From Neobacillus cucumis (GTDB taxonomy: Bacteria; Bacillota; Bacilli; Bacillales_B; DSM-18226), in contig NZ_JAEHGC010000009.1 of NCBI RefSeq assembly GCF_016107705.1, positions 158,959-222,958 on the forward strand: a DNA stretch of 64,000 bases, in the 5' to 3' direction. Positions 16,692-25,500 of the stretch are shown in pieces. How positions within the stretch are numbered: position 1 is the stretch's first letter; every line of letters begins with the position of its first letter. The notes under the pieces were generated by a model. The model did not search any database. It saw only the letters and a program-made list of their open reading frames with translations, and was not told where the DNA came from. The position numbers and the translations under genes were made by a program.

Positions 16692-18194
16692 ATGGTCTCT
16701 TATGAAGATAATGTAACGGATGTTGAAGAATTATTTGCGAATTGTGATGATTTCGTTTCTCGAAGAATTAAAATAGCAGGTAAAAAAGCGAGCCTATTTT
16801 ACTTAAAAGATATGATCAATGATCAAAAACTTAATAAAATTGAACAGAGGATTTCCATTTTTTTAAGGAATCAAAAAGAAGAAAATACTGCTGAACCATT
16901 AATGCCTTATATGAATCAACTCTTCCCATTCACCAATATTAAGGAATCAACTGGACTTCAAGTTGCTGCGAACGAAGTTTTAGTTGGGAATATGGTCTTA
17001 ATGGTTGAGGAGGAAAACCAATTTTTCACCTTTCAAACGGCAGACTCAGTTGGAAGGGAAGTTTCAGAGCCCACTACTGAACCTGCAGTTATCGGACCGA
17101 AGGAAGGATTTGTTGAAGATATCCAAACAAATCTAATGTTAGTACGAAAACGTTTGCTTACCACCAATCTAAAAGTAGAGAATCTTACACTTGGAAAGCA
17201 AACACAAACAAAATTAAGCATTGTCTATATAGATGGGATTGCTAGCGAAGACATTGTAAACGAGGTAAAGGAACGTCTATCCCGAATAAAAATAGATGGA
17301 ATCCTTGAAAGTCAATATATCGAATCCATGATTAAAGACTCGCCAAAATCTCCATTTCCTACAATATATAGTACTGAGCGCCCAGATCGAGTATGTGGGG
17401 GATTGTTAGATGGAAAGGTAGCCATTTTTATTGACGGAACATCATTTGTCCTAACAGTACCCGTCGTGTTTGTTGAATTCCTCCATGCAGGAGACGATTA
17501 TTACGATAGTTCATTAGTTGCCACGATCGTAAGATGGGTGCGTTTCCTAGGTCTTTTTGTTACGTTAATTCTACCCGCATTTTATGTTGGCTTGACTACC
17601 TTTCATCAAGATTTGCTGCAAACGCCTTTCTTAATTCGAATTGCTGCCTCTCGTGAATCCTTACCATATCCTGCATTGGTTGAAGCAATCTTTTTGTATA
17701 TTACCTACGAACTGATTCGGGAGGCAGGAATGAGGATGCCTAAAACTCTTGGTGGTGGTGTTGTTACCATTCTGGGCTTAGTTTTAGTAGGACAGGCAGG
17801 TGTTCAAGCAGGAATCGTCGGACCCGTATTAGCGATTGTTATGATTGTAACTTCCTTAACTTCGTTTATTCTCCCGAATTACCGGTTTCATCAAGTGATT
17901 CGATTCGCAGGGTTCCCGATCTTACTTTTGGCAGGCTTGTTTGGATTTATGGGTATTATCGTGGCTTTGATGTTTGGCTTAACCCATTTGGTTAGTTTAC
18001 GATCCTTTGGGGTACCATACTTTTCTCCTGTATCACCTTCAAGAAAGGAAGGATGGAAAGATGTGTTTATCAGGGCTCCATGGTGGGCAATGGATACACG
18101 CCCACCAGGACTAGACATAGAAAATATAGCCCGTGCTGGGGCTGAAAACTATTCAAAGCTTCCAAACAAGGAAAAGGGGACAAAAGATGACTAA
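16692..18194 (+). CDS. GerA-type germinant receptor subunit A (operon 1)
   Basis: A 500-residue protein of the GerA (GerAA/GerKA) family: a hydrophilic N-terminal half (~1-240) ending in FPTIYSTERPDRVCGGLLDG and a C-terminal half with about five membrane segments (LGLFVTLILPAFYVGLTTFH, LVEAIFLYITYELIREAG, then SLRSFGVPYFSP). Subunit A assembles with C and B in the inner spore membrane to sense nutrients; recent family work treats it as an oligomeric ion channel. ATG 16692 is preferred over GTG 16683 because the GGAGGTG ribosome site overlaps the latter. The last codons overlap the gerC start. No clean sigma-G box was found upstream, unlike operon 2. Confidence 0.9.
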   Translation: MVSYEDNVTDVEELFANCDDFVSRRIKIAGKKASLFYLKDMINDQKLNKIEQRISIFLRNQKEENTAEPLMPYMNQLFPFTNIKESTGLQVAANEVLVGNMVLMVEEENQFFTFQTADSVGREVSEPTTEPAVIGPKEGFVEDIQTNLMLVRKRLLTTNLKVENLTLGKQTQTKLSIVYIDGIASEDIVNEVKERLSRIKIDGILESQYIESMIKDSPKSPFPTIYSTERPDRVCGGLLDGKVAIFIDGTSFVLTVPVVFVEFLHAGDDYYDSSLVATIVRWVRFLGLFVTLILPAFYVGLTTFHQDLLQTPFLIRIAASRESLPYPALVEAIFLYITYELIREAGMRMPKTLGGGVVTILGLVLVGQAGVQAGIVGPVLAIVMIVTSLTSFILPNYRFHQVIRFAGFPILLLAGLFGFMGIIVALMFGLTHLVSLRSFGVPYFSPVSPSRKEGWKDVFIRAPWWAMDTRPPGLDIENIARAGAENYSKLPNKEKGTKDD

Positions 18195-19425
18195 AAAAAA
18201 GAGTCTTTTATCAGTTTTTTTACCTATCCTTTTGCTTCTTTCGCTTACAGGTTGCTGGAGTGCGCAAGAAATTAATAATTTGGCCATCATCAATATCATT
18301 GGTGTTGATGAGGATAACTCAGGTGATGTGGTCTTAACCGTTTCTGTTATAAGGCCCAATATGCTTTTTGCGCAGGGCTCTGATTTGCAAGGACCGAAGA
18401 AGGAAAGTTTTGTTATCCATTCGGCGTCTGGTAAAAACTTATTCGATGCAATGGGAAAGTTGTCAAAATCTATTCCTGAAAAAATTTTTCTTGGTCATGC
18501 CAATGTGGTGGTATTTGGAAAAAAAGCCGCCGAGAATCAAATGGAAACAGCAATAGATTTTTTTAAACGACAAAATGATTTCCGTCCTAGTATTGAATTG
18601 TTTGTAACAAAAGGAAATGCTAGCGATTTGATTAAACAGACTCCAGTCTTAAATCCAACACTTGCAACAGAATTACACGATTTAGCATTAAGAAATCGTT
18701 TTTCTGCAACGAATATGGTAAAAGATATTAGCCAATTTACCAATGCCCTTACAAGTGATACGGTCGATCCCTACACTGGGGTAATTAGTTTGTCAGCTAT
18801 GGAACATGGGAATAGTACTAAGGATTCTTCTTCGAAGAAAGCAGAAAAAAATACAATTGAACCTCAAGTACTTACTCTTAATGAAACTGCTGTATTTAAA
18901 GGTGCCAGCCTAAAAGGCTTTCTTAATGACGATGAAACGAAAGGACTTCTGTGGTTACTAGGTGACCTTAACCATGAAAATTTGATTTTAGATTGTGGAA
19001 GTACAAATAAAGAAGGAACTGTTGGCCTAAATGTAACGAATTCATCCTCCACAATGGTCCCAACCTTTCCAAATGGACAACCCAAAATGACAGTTACCAT
19101 TCAAACACAGGCAGATTTGGTTGAGGTAACCTGTAAAAATTTTACCATTGATACAGTACAAATGGATAAATTAAACAAACAATTTGAAGCTAAAATTAGA
19201 GACGAGGCTTTAAGTGCCTTATCCATTGCACAACAAAATTGGGAAACCGATATCTTTGGGTTTGGTAAAGCAATCTATCGCAAATACCCGGAAAAGTGGG
19301 ATCAAATAGCCCAGGGCTGGAGAAGCGGCGGCTTGAGGAATATGAATGTAGATGTCAATGTTTCAGCAACGATAGATCGCTATGGACTATTGAAAACTCC
19401 AAGCAAAGCTAATGAATCGAGGTAG
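18187..19425 (+). CDS. GerC-type germinant receptor lipoprotein (operon 1)
   Basis: A 412-residue Ger(x)C family lipoprotein. The signal peptide ends in the lipobox LTGC (LLLLSLTGCWSAQEINNLAI), so Cys becomes the lipidated N-terminus. The mature part has the three-domain GerC pattern, with VILTVSVI-like strands, the IFLGHANVVVFGKKAA stretch and a C-terminal YPEKWDQIAQGW helix. GerC anchors in the inner spore membrane and is required for receptor assembly. The start at 18187 overlaps the gerA stop by 8 nt, showing translational coupling; an upstream in-frame start lies inside gerA and lacks a signal peptide. Confidence 0.9.
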   Translation: MTKKKSLLSVFLPILLLLSLTGCWSAQEINNLAIINIIGVDEDNSGDVVLTVSVIRPNMLFAQGSDLQGPKKESFVIHSASGKNLFDAMGKLSKSIPEKIFLGHANVVVFGKKAAENQMETAIDFFKRQNDFRPSIELFVTKGNASDLIKQTPVLNPTLATELHDLALRNRFSATNMVKDISQFTNALTSDTVDPYTGVISLSAMEHGNSTKDSSSKKAEKNTIEPQVLTLNETAVFKGASLKGFLNDDETKGLLWLLGDLNHENLILDCGSTNKEGTVGLNVTNSSSTMVPTFPNGQPKMTVTIQTQADLVEVTCKNFTIDTVQMDKLNKQFEAKIRDEALSALSIAQQNWETDIFGFGKAIYRKYPEKWDQIAQGWRSGGLRNMNVDVNVSATIDRYGLLKTPSKANESR

Positions 19426-19429
19426 TGCA

Positions 19430-19645
19430 ATGAAAATCCTATTAAGTCTATTATTTATCCTTTTAATTTTGGCTACTTCAGGGCTTCATATTTACTATGT
19501 TTGGAAAAGAAAAGATTATAAGACTTTAGTTATACAATTAGGAATCATTGGTCTTACAATCATTTTCGGAATTTTTACGATTTATACCGATGATCTATAT
19601 TCAATTTCTAAACTTTTGAATATGATGAATCCCTTTGGAGTATGA
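19430..19645 (+). CDS. Two-helix small subunit (D type) of germination operon 1
   Basis: A 71-residue protein with two membrane helices (ILLSLLFILLILATSGLHIY and LVIQLGIIGLTIIFGIFTIY) joined by a basic loop (VWKRKDYKT). Small two-helix D proteins of this length accompany some gerA-type operons and modulate receptor activity. ATG 19430 follows the gerC stop by a few bases; an in-frame ATG at 19412 would lie inside gerC. It sits between gerC and gerB, the same place as its counterpart at 48846 in operon 2. Confidence 0.75.
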   Translation: MKILLSLLFILLILATSGLHIYYVWKRKDYKTLVIQLGIIGLTIIFGIFTIYTDDLYSISKLLNMMNPFGV

Positions 19646-19661
19646 AACGGAGGTATCCTAC

Positions 19662-20768
19662 ATGATTGAGAGAGGCCGAATCAGTAATATCCAAGCAGCG
19701 ATGCTTGGGATTACTTCTTTAACGATTATCGGACATTTAATATTACTCACGATTATTCTCCAGCAAAGTCGACAAGATGGCTGGATTGCTGCCATTTTCG
19801 GAACCATTCTAGGGCTGATGGGAATTATAGCGATCGTTAAGTTATCCCAGACCTTTCCAGGGCTTACACTGATTGAAATTTTATACAGCCAATTTTCATG
19901 GGTGGGAAAAATAGTATGTGTTCTCTATCTTTTTTATTTCTTTATAATGGCTATTCTTGGCGTAAGGCTGTTTGCGGAATCCTATAAGCTTATTATGAGC
20001 GACACACCCATGTGGGCTTTTGTTGCAATTATTCTCATGCTTACAGGATTCATTGTATATTCAGGATTAGAGTCACTTGGGCGGCTCAATCAAATCATGC
20101 TCCCTGTTTTAGTAATTTTTGCTATTGGGGTCGTTTTTTTAACGATGGGAGAAAAAAAGGACTATAGTAATTTATTACCGATACTTGGAAATGGGTTTCC
20201 TCGAGTTGCCATTGGATCCTTATCGGTGATGGGATGGTTTGGGGAATTTGTAGTTTTAGGAATGGTTCTTCCGTATGTACAAAATCCCAAAAAACTTGTT
20301 AAAACTGGAATCTGGACAGCGGCGATCACACTACTTTTCTTCCTAGGACCCATTACAGGACCCATTGCCTTGTTCGGTCCTGTAGAGGCAGCAAAAATGT
20401 CATTTCCAACCTTTTCAGAAGTCCGTTATATCAGTGCGGGTGAAGTAATCAATCGTTTTGATGCGATTGCAATCCTTTTTTGGACAGTAGGCTTAATGAT
20501 CCGGGTCTCCATATTTTATTACGGCCTAAGTCTTGGAATAGGACAGATATTTAAATTACGTTCCTACCAGCCTCTAGTAATCCCCTTAGCTTGGATGATT
20601 GGTGTTGGATCTTTCATTTTTGTTGAAAACTTTAGTGAGTTAAACGAGTTTCTTTTACATACGTATGTTCCACTAAATATTTTAATGGGATCATTGATCC
20701 CTTTACTTTTATTTATTGTATCCATTGTCATCATTTCCGTTCAGAAGAAAAAGAGAGAACACGACTAA
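19662..20768 (+). CDS. GerAB-type germinant receptor subunit B (operon 1)
   Basis: A 368-residue permease-like protein with about ten membrane segments. The start MIERGRISNIQAAMLGITSL is characteristic of GerB subunits, and NLLPILGNGFPRVAIGSLSV matches the family's central loop. GerB proteins belong to the APC superfamily and are thought to bind the nutrient germinant. It ends with a short basic tail (SVQKKKREHD). ATG 19662 lies 6 nt behind CGGAGGT. It is the last gene of the A-C-D-B operon. The nutrient cannot be predicted from the sequence. Confidence 0.9.
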   Translation: MIERGRISNIQAAMLGITSLTIIGHLILLTIILQQSRQDGWIAAIFGTILGLMGIIAIVKLSQTFPGLTLIEILYSQFSWVGKIVCVLYLFYFFIMAILGVRLFAESYKLIMSDTPMWAFVAIILMLTGFIVYSGLESLGRLNQIMLPVLVIFAIGVVFLTMGEKKDYSNLLPILGNGFPRVAIGSLSVMGWFGEFVVLGMVLPYVQNPKKLVKTGIWTAAITLLFFLGPITGPIALFGPVEAAKMSFPTFSEVRYISAGEVINRFDAIAILFWTVGLMIRVSIFYYGLSLGIGQIFKLRSYQPLVIPLAWMIGVGSFIFVENFSELNEFLLHTYVPLNILMGSLIPLLLFIVSIVIISVQKKKREHD

Positions 20769-20854
20769 TTGTTTAATACAAAATTACATTTTAAGCTGGC
20801 ATTCTCATAAAGAGTGAGATTAAAGAAGAAAATAGAAACTGGAGGTGAAATATA

Positions 20855-21034
20855 GTGCCCGAGAATCAACCAAAAGTAACCATACCTTTTTCACCAGAGA
20901 TTATTGCGGTAATGAAAGATGATCCCGTTTTTCCTCAGCTGGGCCATCAAAGCTATCCGGAAATATCAAAACGATCCAGTGAAGAAGGGAACAAAATTCC
21001 AGAAGAGCAGGGTTCACCCAATTATCCTGAATGA
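20855..21034 (+). CDS. Small hydrophilic protein, 59 residues
   Basis: GTG 20855 follows a strong GGAGGTG site and opens a 59-residue frame (begins MPENQPKVTIPFSPEI, contains DDPVFPQLGHQSYPEI, ends NYPE). It is rich in Pro and Glu, without a signal peptide or membrane segment, and probably unstructured. It lies 86 bp after germination operon 1 and 24 bp before a second small gene, and could be co-transcribed with either. I do not recognise the family. The strong ribosome site and the tandem arrangement support it being real. Confidence 0.6.
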   Translation: MPENQPKVTIPFSPEIIAVMKDDPVFPQLGHQSYPEISKRSSEEGNKIPEEQGSPNYPE

Positions 21035-21058
21035 TCGAAGCTAGAAAGGGGTAAAAAA

Positions 21059-21208
21059 ATGGCCAATAATGATAAAGTTCCGGATCTTATCCAACAACCA
21101 TTAATGTCAACTGGTACCACGGAGCCTGGGTTTGACAGGAATACAAATAAGTCTAAACAGGAGACTAAACCTAAAATTGGTGAGACAATTGTTGGAGATA
21201 AGGAATAG
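21059..21208 (+). CDS. Small hydrophilic protein, 49 residues
   Basis: ATG 21059 follows AAAGGGG and encodes 49 residues (starts MANNDKVPDLIQQPLMSTG, ends GETIVGDKE). It is polar, with many Lys, Thr and Asn, and no predicted fold. It is directly followed by a strong terminator, so with the 59-residue gene it forms a two-gene unit. The family was not recognised; a spore-associated small protein is a guess from neighbours only. Confidence 0.6.
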   Translation: MANNDKVPDLIQQPLMSTGTTEPGFDRNTNKSKQETKPKIGETIVGDKE

Positions 21209-21246
21209 ATTGTGATATATCAGGTGACCTACTAAGTAAAGCGACG

Positions 21247-21275
21247 CAGCCAAAAACTTTTGGCTGTTTTTTTCG
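21247..21275 (+). terminator. Terminator after the small-gene pair
   Basis: CAGCCAAAA (21247-21255) and TTTTGGCTG (21258-21266) pair perfectly, followed by TTTTTTTCG. Confidence 0.88.
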
Positions 21276-21420
21276 TGTGTGGATTTTACTGCACTTTTTG
21301 GACAAAAAAAGGCGTTTTTCATTCGCCCCTTTTTCAGTTAATCACTGTAAAATTCCCCCTTCCATGAATAGTCTATAGGAGGCTAAAAACTTACTGCATT
21401 TTATTTTACCGAGAGGTGTG

Positions 21421-21534
21421 ATGGGGATGGGGAAAAGTTCAAATAACAACAAGAAACAAAATAGCAACAGCAATAACAAAAACAAAAGCAATAGTTCAAA
21501 AAACAATAACCAAAAGAATAATAAGAAAAAATAG
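21421..21534 (+). CDS. Asn/Lys/Ser-only low-complexity peptide, 37 residues
   Basis: ATG 21421 lies behind GAGAGGTG and opens 37 codons that, after MGMG, use only Lys, Ser, Asn and Gln (for example KSSNNNKKQNSNSNN). It ends at TAG 21532-21534 just before a strong terminator. A peptide this basic and polar could bind nucleic acid or be a spore coat/core component, but no family is recognised. The ribosome site and dedicated terminator argue for a real gene; low complexity argues for caution. The opposite-strand Leu/Phe-rich frame is its shadow. Confidence 0.55.
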   Translation: MGMGKSSNNNKKQNSNSNNKNKSNSSKNNNQKNNKKK

Positions 21535-21543
21535 ATGCATTTT

Positions 21544-21577
21544 AAAAAAGAAGAGGCGTACCTCTTCTTTTTTTTGT
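21544..21577 (+). terminator. Terminator after the Asn/Lys-rich peptide gene
   Basis: AAAGAAGAGG and CCTCTTCTTT around CGTA form a perfect stem followed by a run of T. Confidence 0.88.
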
Positions 21578-21668
21578 ACAACTGAAATCACAAATTAGAC
21601 TGGGGGATAAATGAAATGAAAAGTCTTATTAATGGGGGATTCTATGACAAAAAAACAGGTATATTTTT

Positions 21669-22217
21669 TTACTCTAAATCATCTATAGGTATTACATCGG
21701 TTATGTGGAGTGGTTCCTGAGAAAAAAGACAATACAAGTCTGTAACTCCGTTTTGTTGCTCCGAATTTCGTAGGACAAAACCTTCGAATCCTATTTTCAT
21801 AAGGCTGTTTCGGAATTCAGAATTGGCCTCTTCTTTATTTAAGAGAATTGCTTGATCCTCCCAGGCTTTTTTGGCACCTAGATAATCACAGTATTTGTCA
21901 CGTTCTTTCATAAATAAATCATAAGAATCCTCTGAATTCGATTTATATTCCTTAAGATTTGGTTCGTCCACATAGACTTTATAGATAAAACCACGGACCG
22001 GCCTTTCAAACTGCACTACTTTCGGTTCTCCATCCTCCCAAAATTCCATATCGGATTTTTGAATGATAGTCTCCGTACCCATTGCGTAGGGTTTTGCCGA
22101 TTGGAGATCTGATGTAAACCAATATCCAATCGTATCGATGCCATTATTTACATTTTGAACAGGTGTTTCATTATTAAAATGATCAAATTTTCTTATCGAG
22201 CCAAGATAACCAATCAT
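21669..22217 (-). CDS. ADP-ribosyltransferase-fold-like protein (ART-PolyVal type, tentative)
   Basis: A 182-residue soluble protein. It follows the plan of phage-type ART-PolyVal domains: an opening strand MIGYLGSIRKFDHF (YHGT..FdkFd in the family), then DTIGYWFTSDLQSAKPYA (GyyFTdd...A..Ya), a strand block VRGFIYKVYVDEPNL, and a closing IGFEGFVLRN followed by TDLYCLFSQEPLHI (yDGivi...yvvF.peqI). The expected His of the first motif is Leu here, so activity may be altered. ATG 22217 is preferred over 22232, whose codon is part of the ATGGAGG ribosome site. It is a lone gene. The fold call comes from motif order only; a search is needed to confirm. Confidence 0.45.
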   Translation of the reverse strand: MIGYLGSIRKFDHFNNETPVQNVNNGIDTIGYWFTSDLQSAKPYAMGTETIIQKSDMEFWEDGEPKVVQFERPVRGFIYKVYVDEPNLKEYKSNSEDSYDLFMKERDKYCDYLGAKKAWEDQAILLNKEEANSEFRNSLMKIGFEGFVLRNSEQQNGVTDLYCLFSQEPLHITDVIPIDDLE

Positions 22218-22285
22218 ATACATGACCTCCATTTTTAGTTTAGCCTAATTTTTGGGTGTTTATTGATACAATCCAGAAGGTAGTT

Positions 22286-22439
22286 GAAGGACGAAATTAT
22301 AAGGATGATGTTGGAAAACGTCCTTCATAAGGGTAATGAAGGAAGAAATCGTAAAAAGAAGCGAGAAAACGTCCTTCATAAAAGAGATGAAGGACGAAAT
22401 CGTGAATGAAAAGCTGGAAAATATCCTTCATAAAGGTGT
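22286..22439. repeat. Three-unit tandem repeat, 51-52 bp period
   Basis: Units begin at 22286, 22338 and 22389. Each starts with GAAGGACGAAAT (or a one-base variant) and ends with CGTCCTTCAT-like sequence, so every unit is an imperfect palindrome (GAAGGACG...CGTCCTTC). It fills most of the 310-bp gap between the ART-like gene and the end of the giant surface protein. Its period equals that of the larger arrays at 54966 and 63717, but the sequence differs. Confidence 0.8.
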
Positions 22440-22482
22440 TGGATTATTTCGAGGCAGGGAACCTTTCCCACTTTTTCCTTTG

Positions 22483-22515
22483 AAAAAAGGCCCTCCCCAA
22501 ACAGGAAGGACCTTC
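22483..22515 (-). terminator. Terminator of the giant surface-protein gene
   Basis: Read on the minus strand, GGTCCTTCC and GGGAGGGCC pair (with G-U pairs) around TGTTTG, followed by TTTTTT. It lies 13 bp after the stop at 22528. Confidence 0.75.
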
Positions 22516-22527
22516 ATAAAAATCGCA

Positions 22528-25500
22528 TTACATATTCTGTTCAACCTTCGCCATAGCAGCTTCCTGTGTGACATTCCCATTTCGCTTTAGTTTATTCCAT
22601 CCAACTGTAACGCCTTTAATTGCAGAGAAGATGGATTTGATTACGACATACGTCATCAGCTGTTTATACAAGATGCGTTGTAGAAACAAGGAAGCCAGTG
22701 GTTTTGGACTTTCTTTTTCCAAACTGAATGCATAAAGAGCAGTAGCGAAATCAAGTACATAAAACAGGATAAACCCAATCGAGGCTCTACCTGGGTGCTC
22801 ACCAAAAAGGGCGAGAATGAACAAGAAATCCGCAATCGGCGAGATCGTTTGATAAAGATATTGGAATATCCACATGTTTGGCAGGCCGATATATCCTAAT
22901 GATGGGTGCTTTATATTAAATAAAGCCCCTCGATGTTTCCATAGGCATTGCAGGGTCCCATAAACCCATCGGTAACGCTGCTTTGCCAGGCTTTTTAGAT
23001 CCTCCGGAACCTCTGTATAGGCGTAGGCCTTTTCCTCAAATTCAATCTTTTTCCCTTGTCGTAAAAGGGTTAGCGTGATATCGGTGTCCTCTGCCAGTGT
23101 ATCTTCTTGAAAGTATCCCGCTTCTTCCACCGCTGTTTTTCTCCATGCCCCGATTGCACCTGGTACAACCGTAATGCAGTTGAGCGTGGCAAAAGCTCTT
23201 CTTTCCAGGTTAAAGCCGGTCACATATTCGATATGCTGCCAGTTTGTAAGGAGGTTCCCCTTATTACCAACCTTGACATTACCTGAAACAGCCGCAACCT
23301 TTTCGTTTTTAAAATGGTTCACAAGCAGGGTGATGGCGTTCTCGGCAATGAGTGTATCCGCATCAAGCGCCACTACGATTTCTCCTTTTGCTTCTTTAAA
23401 ACCAAGATTCACGGCCGTGGATTTTCCGCCATTGCTTTTTTTAATTAACCGAACCCGACGATGGTTTGCATACATTTTTTGAACTACACCAGCCGTATCA
23501 TCCTTTGATCCATCGTCAATGACCAGCACCTCAAATGCAGGATAGTCACTCGATAAAATCGAATCAATCGTTTTGCAAATGACTTTTTCCTCGTTGTAGG
23601 CCGCGATCACGACACTCGTAAAAGGGGTAAAGCTAGGATCTATCTCCGTTTTTTTATACCGTTTTACCTGCCTGCTGGAAAGGAAAACAAAGAGCAGCAG
23701 ACGTAAAATTCCTAATACAATTGCGGAATAGAACAGCACGTTTAACCCTGAACGCCAGCCTTGTACCAGCATAAATATCGCCCGATCATAGACAAAATAA
23801 GGTCGGTCTGCATCGGCAGGGGGCATGATCTGTTGATTATTTTTCCCAATAAGATCAGAAATGGTAGTAAAGGTATAACCCTGTTGTTTAAGTTCTTTTA
23901 TCAAGATCGGCAGTGCCTCTACTGTATGGGAGCGGTCACCGCCGGCATCGTGCATCAAGATAATATTACCTTCCGGCAGTTGATCCAATACCCGCTTTAC
24001 AATTTCTTGACTAGATGGCCTTTGCCAATCCTCCGAGTCAATAGCTTCACCGACCATGGTATAACCCATTTCCTGCGCCCGCCATATCGGCAGCAGTTCG
24101 TCCCTTGAGCTCGGTTCTGCATCGGCGACATACGGCGGGCGGAAAAGATTCATTGAATGCCCGGTAATTTCCTGAAACAGCCGCTGATTTGCATTGAGCT
24201 CAACTTTGGTTTGAGTTGATGTCGTGGACGCAACATTTGGATGTGTAAAGGTATGACTGCCGATTTCATGGCCTTCATTATACATCCTTTTCACCAGTTC
24301 CGGGTGTTGCAAGGCATTTTGGCCCACGATAAAGAAGGCTGCTTTTATATGATTCTTTTTCAGAATGTCCAATATTTCTGGTGTATATTTTGGATCCGGT
24401 CCATCATCAAAGGTAAGGACTACTTTCTTCCGTTCCACATTGCCAGAACGAACCACTTCGAAAGGCATTGGTAATTTTGTATAGGATTCATTTTGAATCC
24501 ACCCCTGTGCATCGGTTTGAATCGTTCTGTGTCCATTTTGTGCTGGAGAAGCAATTTTTAAAATCTCTCCATCGCCTGTATACTGAACGGGTTCAGGACT
24601 GACCAGGGTTTTAAGAGATTCGGATGGATCATTCATTTCCTTTGGTTTATTGATGTACTTCCAAATCGCAGGATCTTCAGAACCGAGGCGCCAAACGGCA
24701 ATTCCTTTTGAACCTGTCTCCATCACTGTTTTCATTTGATTATAAAAGGTTGCACCATCTAAAAACCAAACAATATGGTTTTTTCCATCTATTTTGTAAC
24801 GGAAATAGGGGTTGCCTGCTTGTTTATTCCAAAATATTTGCAGGTTGGTGCCGATTCCGAGATTCATGATATCCCCGAATGTCATGGTTTCAGCTGGCCA
24901 TTTAGCATTTTCTTCCCAGTCGTACCCAAAGCTTCCGAGACTCACAATTAATTTTTCAGAAGGGATTGGGAGCTGGTTTAAACTCTCTTTTACCCAATCC
25001 GTTGGGGCAACAGGACCAGGTTTACTCGTGGAGTTGTGCTGGTCATAGAGCATAACAATCATACGGTCAACCTTGGATGCTAATGAAGCATAGTCAAAAC
25101 TATTGTTCATTGGCGGAATATCCATTGTGACCATGAGATCATGCTCGTGAAAAGCTTTCGAAGCTTTATCCATAAAAACAGTTAAATTCGCTTTGTCCCT
25201 TTGCTGGACGCCTTCAAAATCTATATTGATCCCGTCAAAGTGATTGGTTTTTACATATGCTAACAAATTGTTTATCAAACGGTCTTCAGCCCCGGGTGTC
25301 GTAAATAAACGATGGAGAGTTTCACCATCCCATTTATTGTTGATGTAATTATTCACTAAAGGGAGAACCTTAATTTGGTGTTTTTTTGCCTCGGCCTTTA
25401 TAGACGAGTCTGTGCTTGTCTTTAAGGTGAGGTCAGAATTGAGCTGAAGCCACTCTGGGATGAGTGTTGTCATGGAATGGATGTGTTTATTAAATGATGC

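Noticed and set aside
21342..21581. Leu/Phe-rich membrane protein on the minus strand
   Set aside because: It is the complement of the Asn/Lys-rich gene and its terminator; the homopolymer-like Phe/Leu run is a composition artefact.
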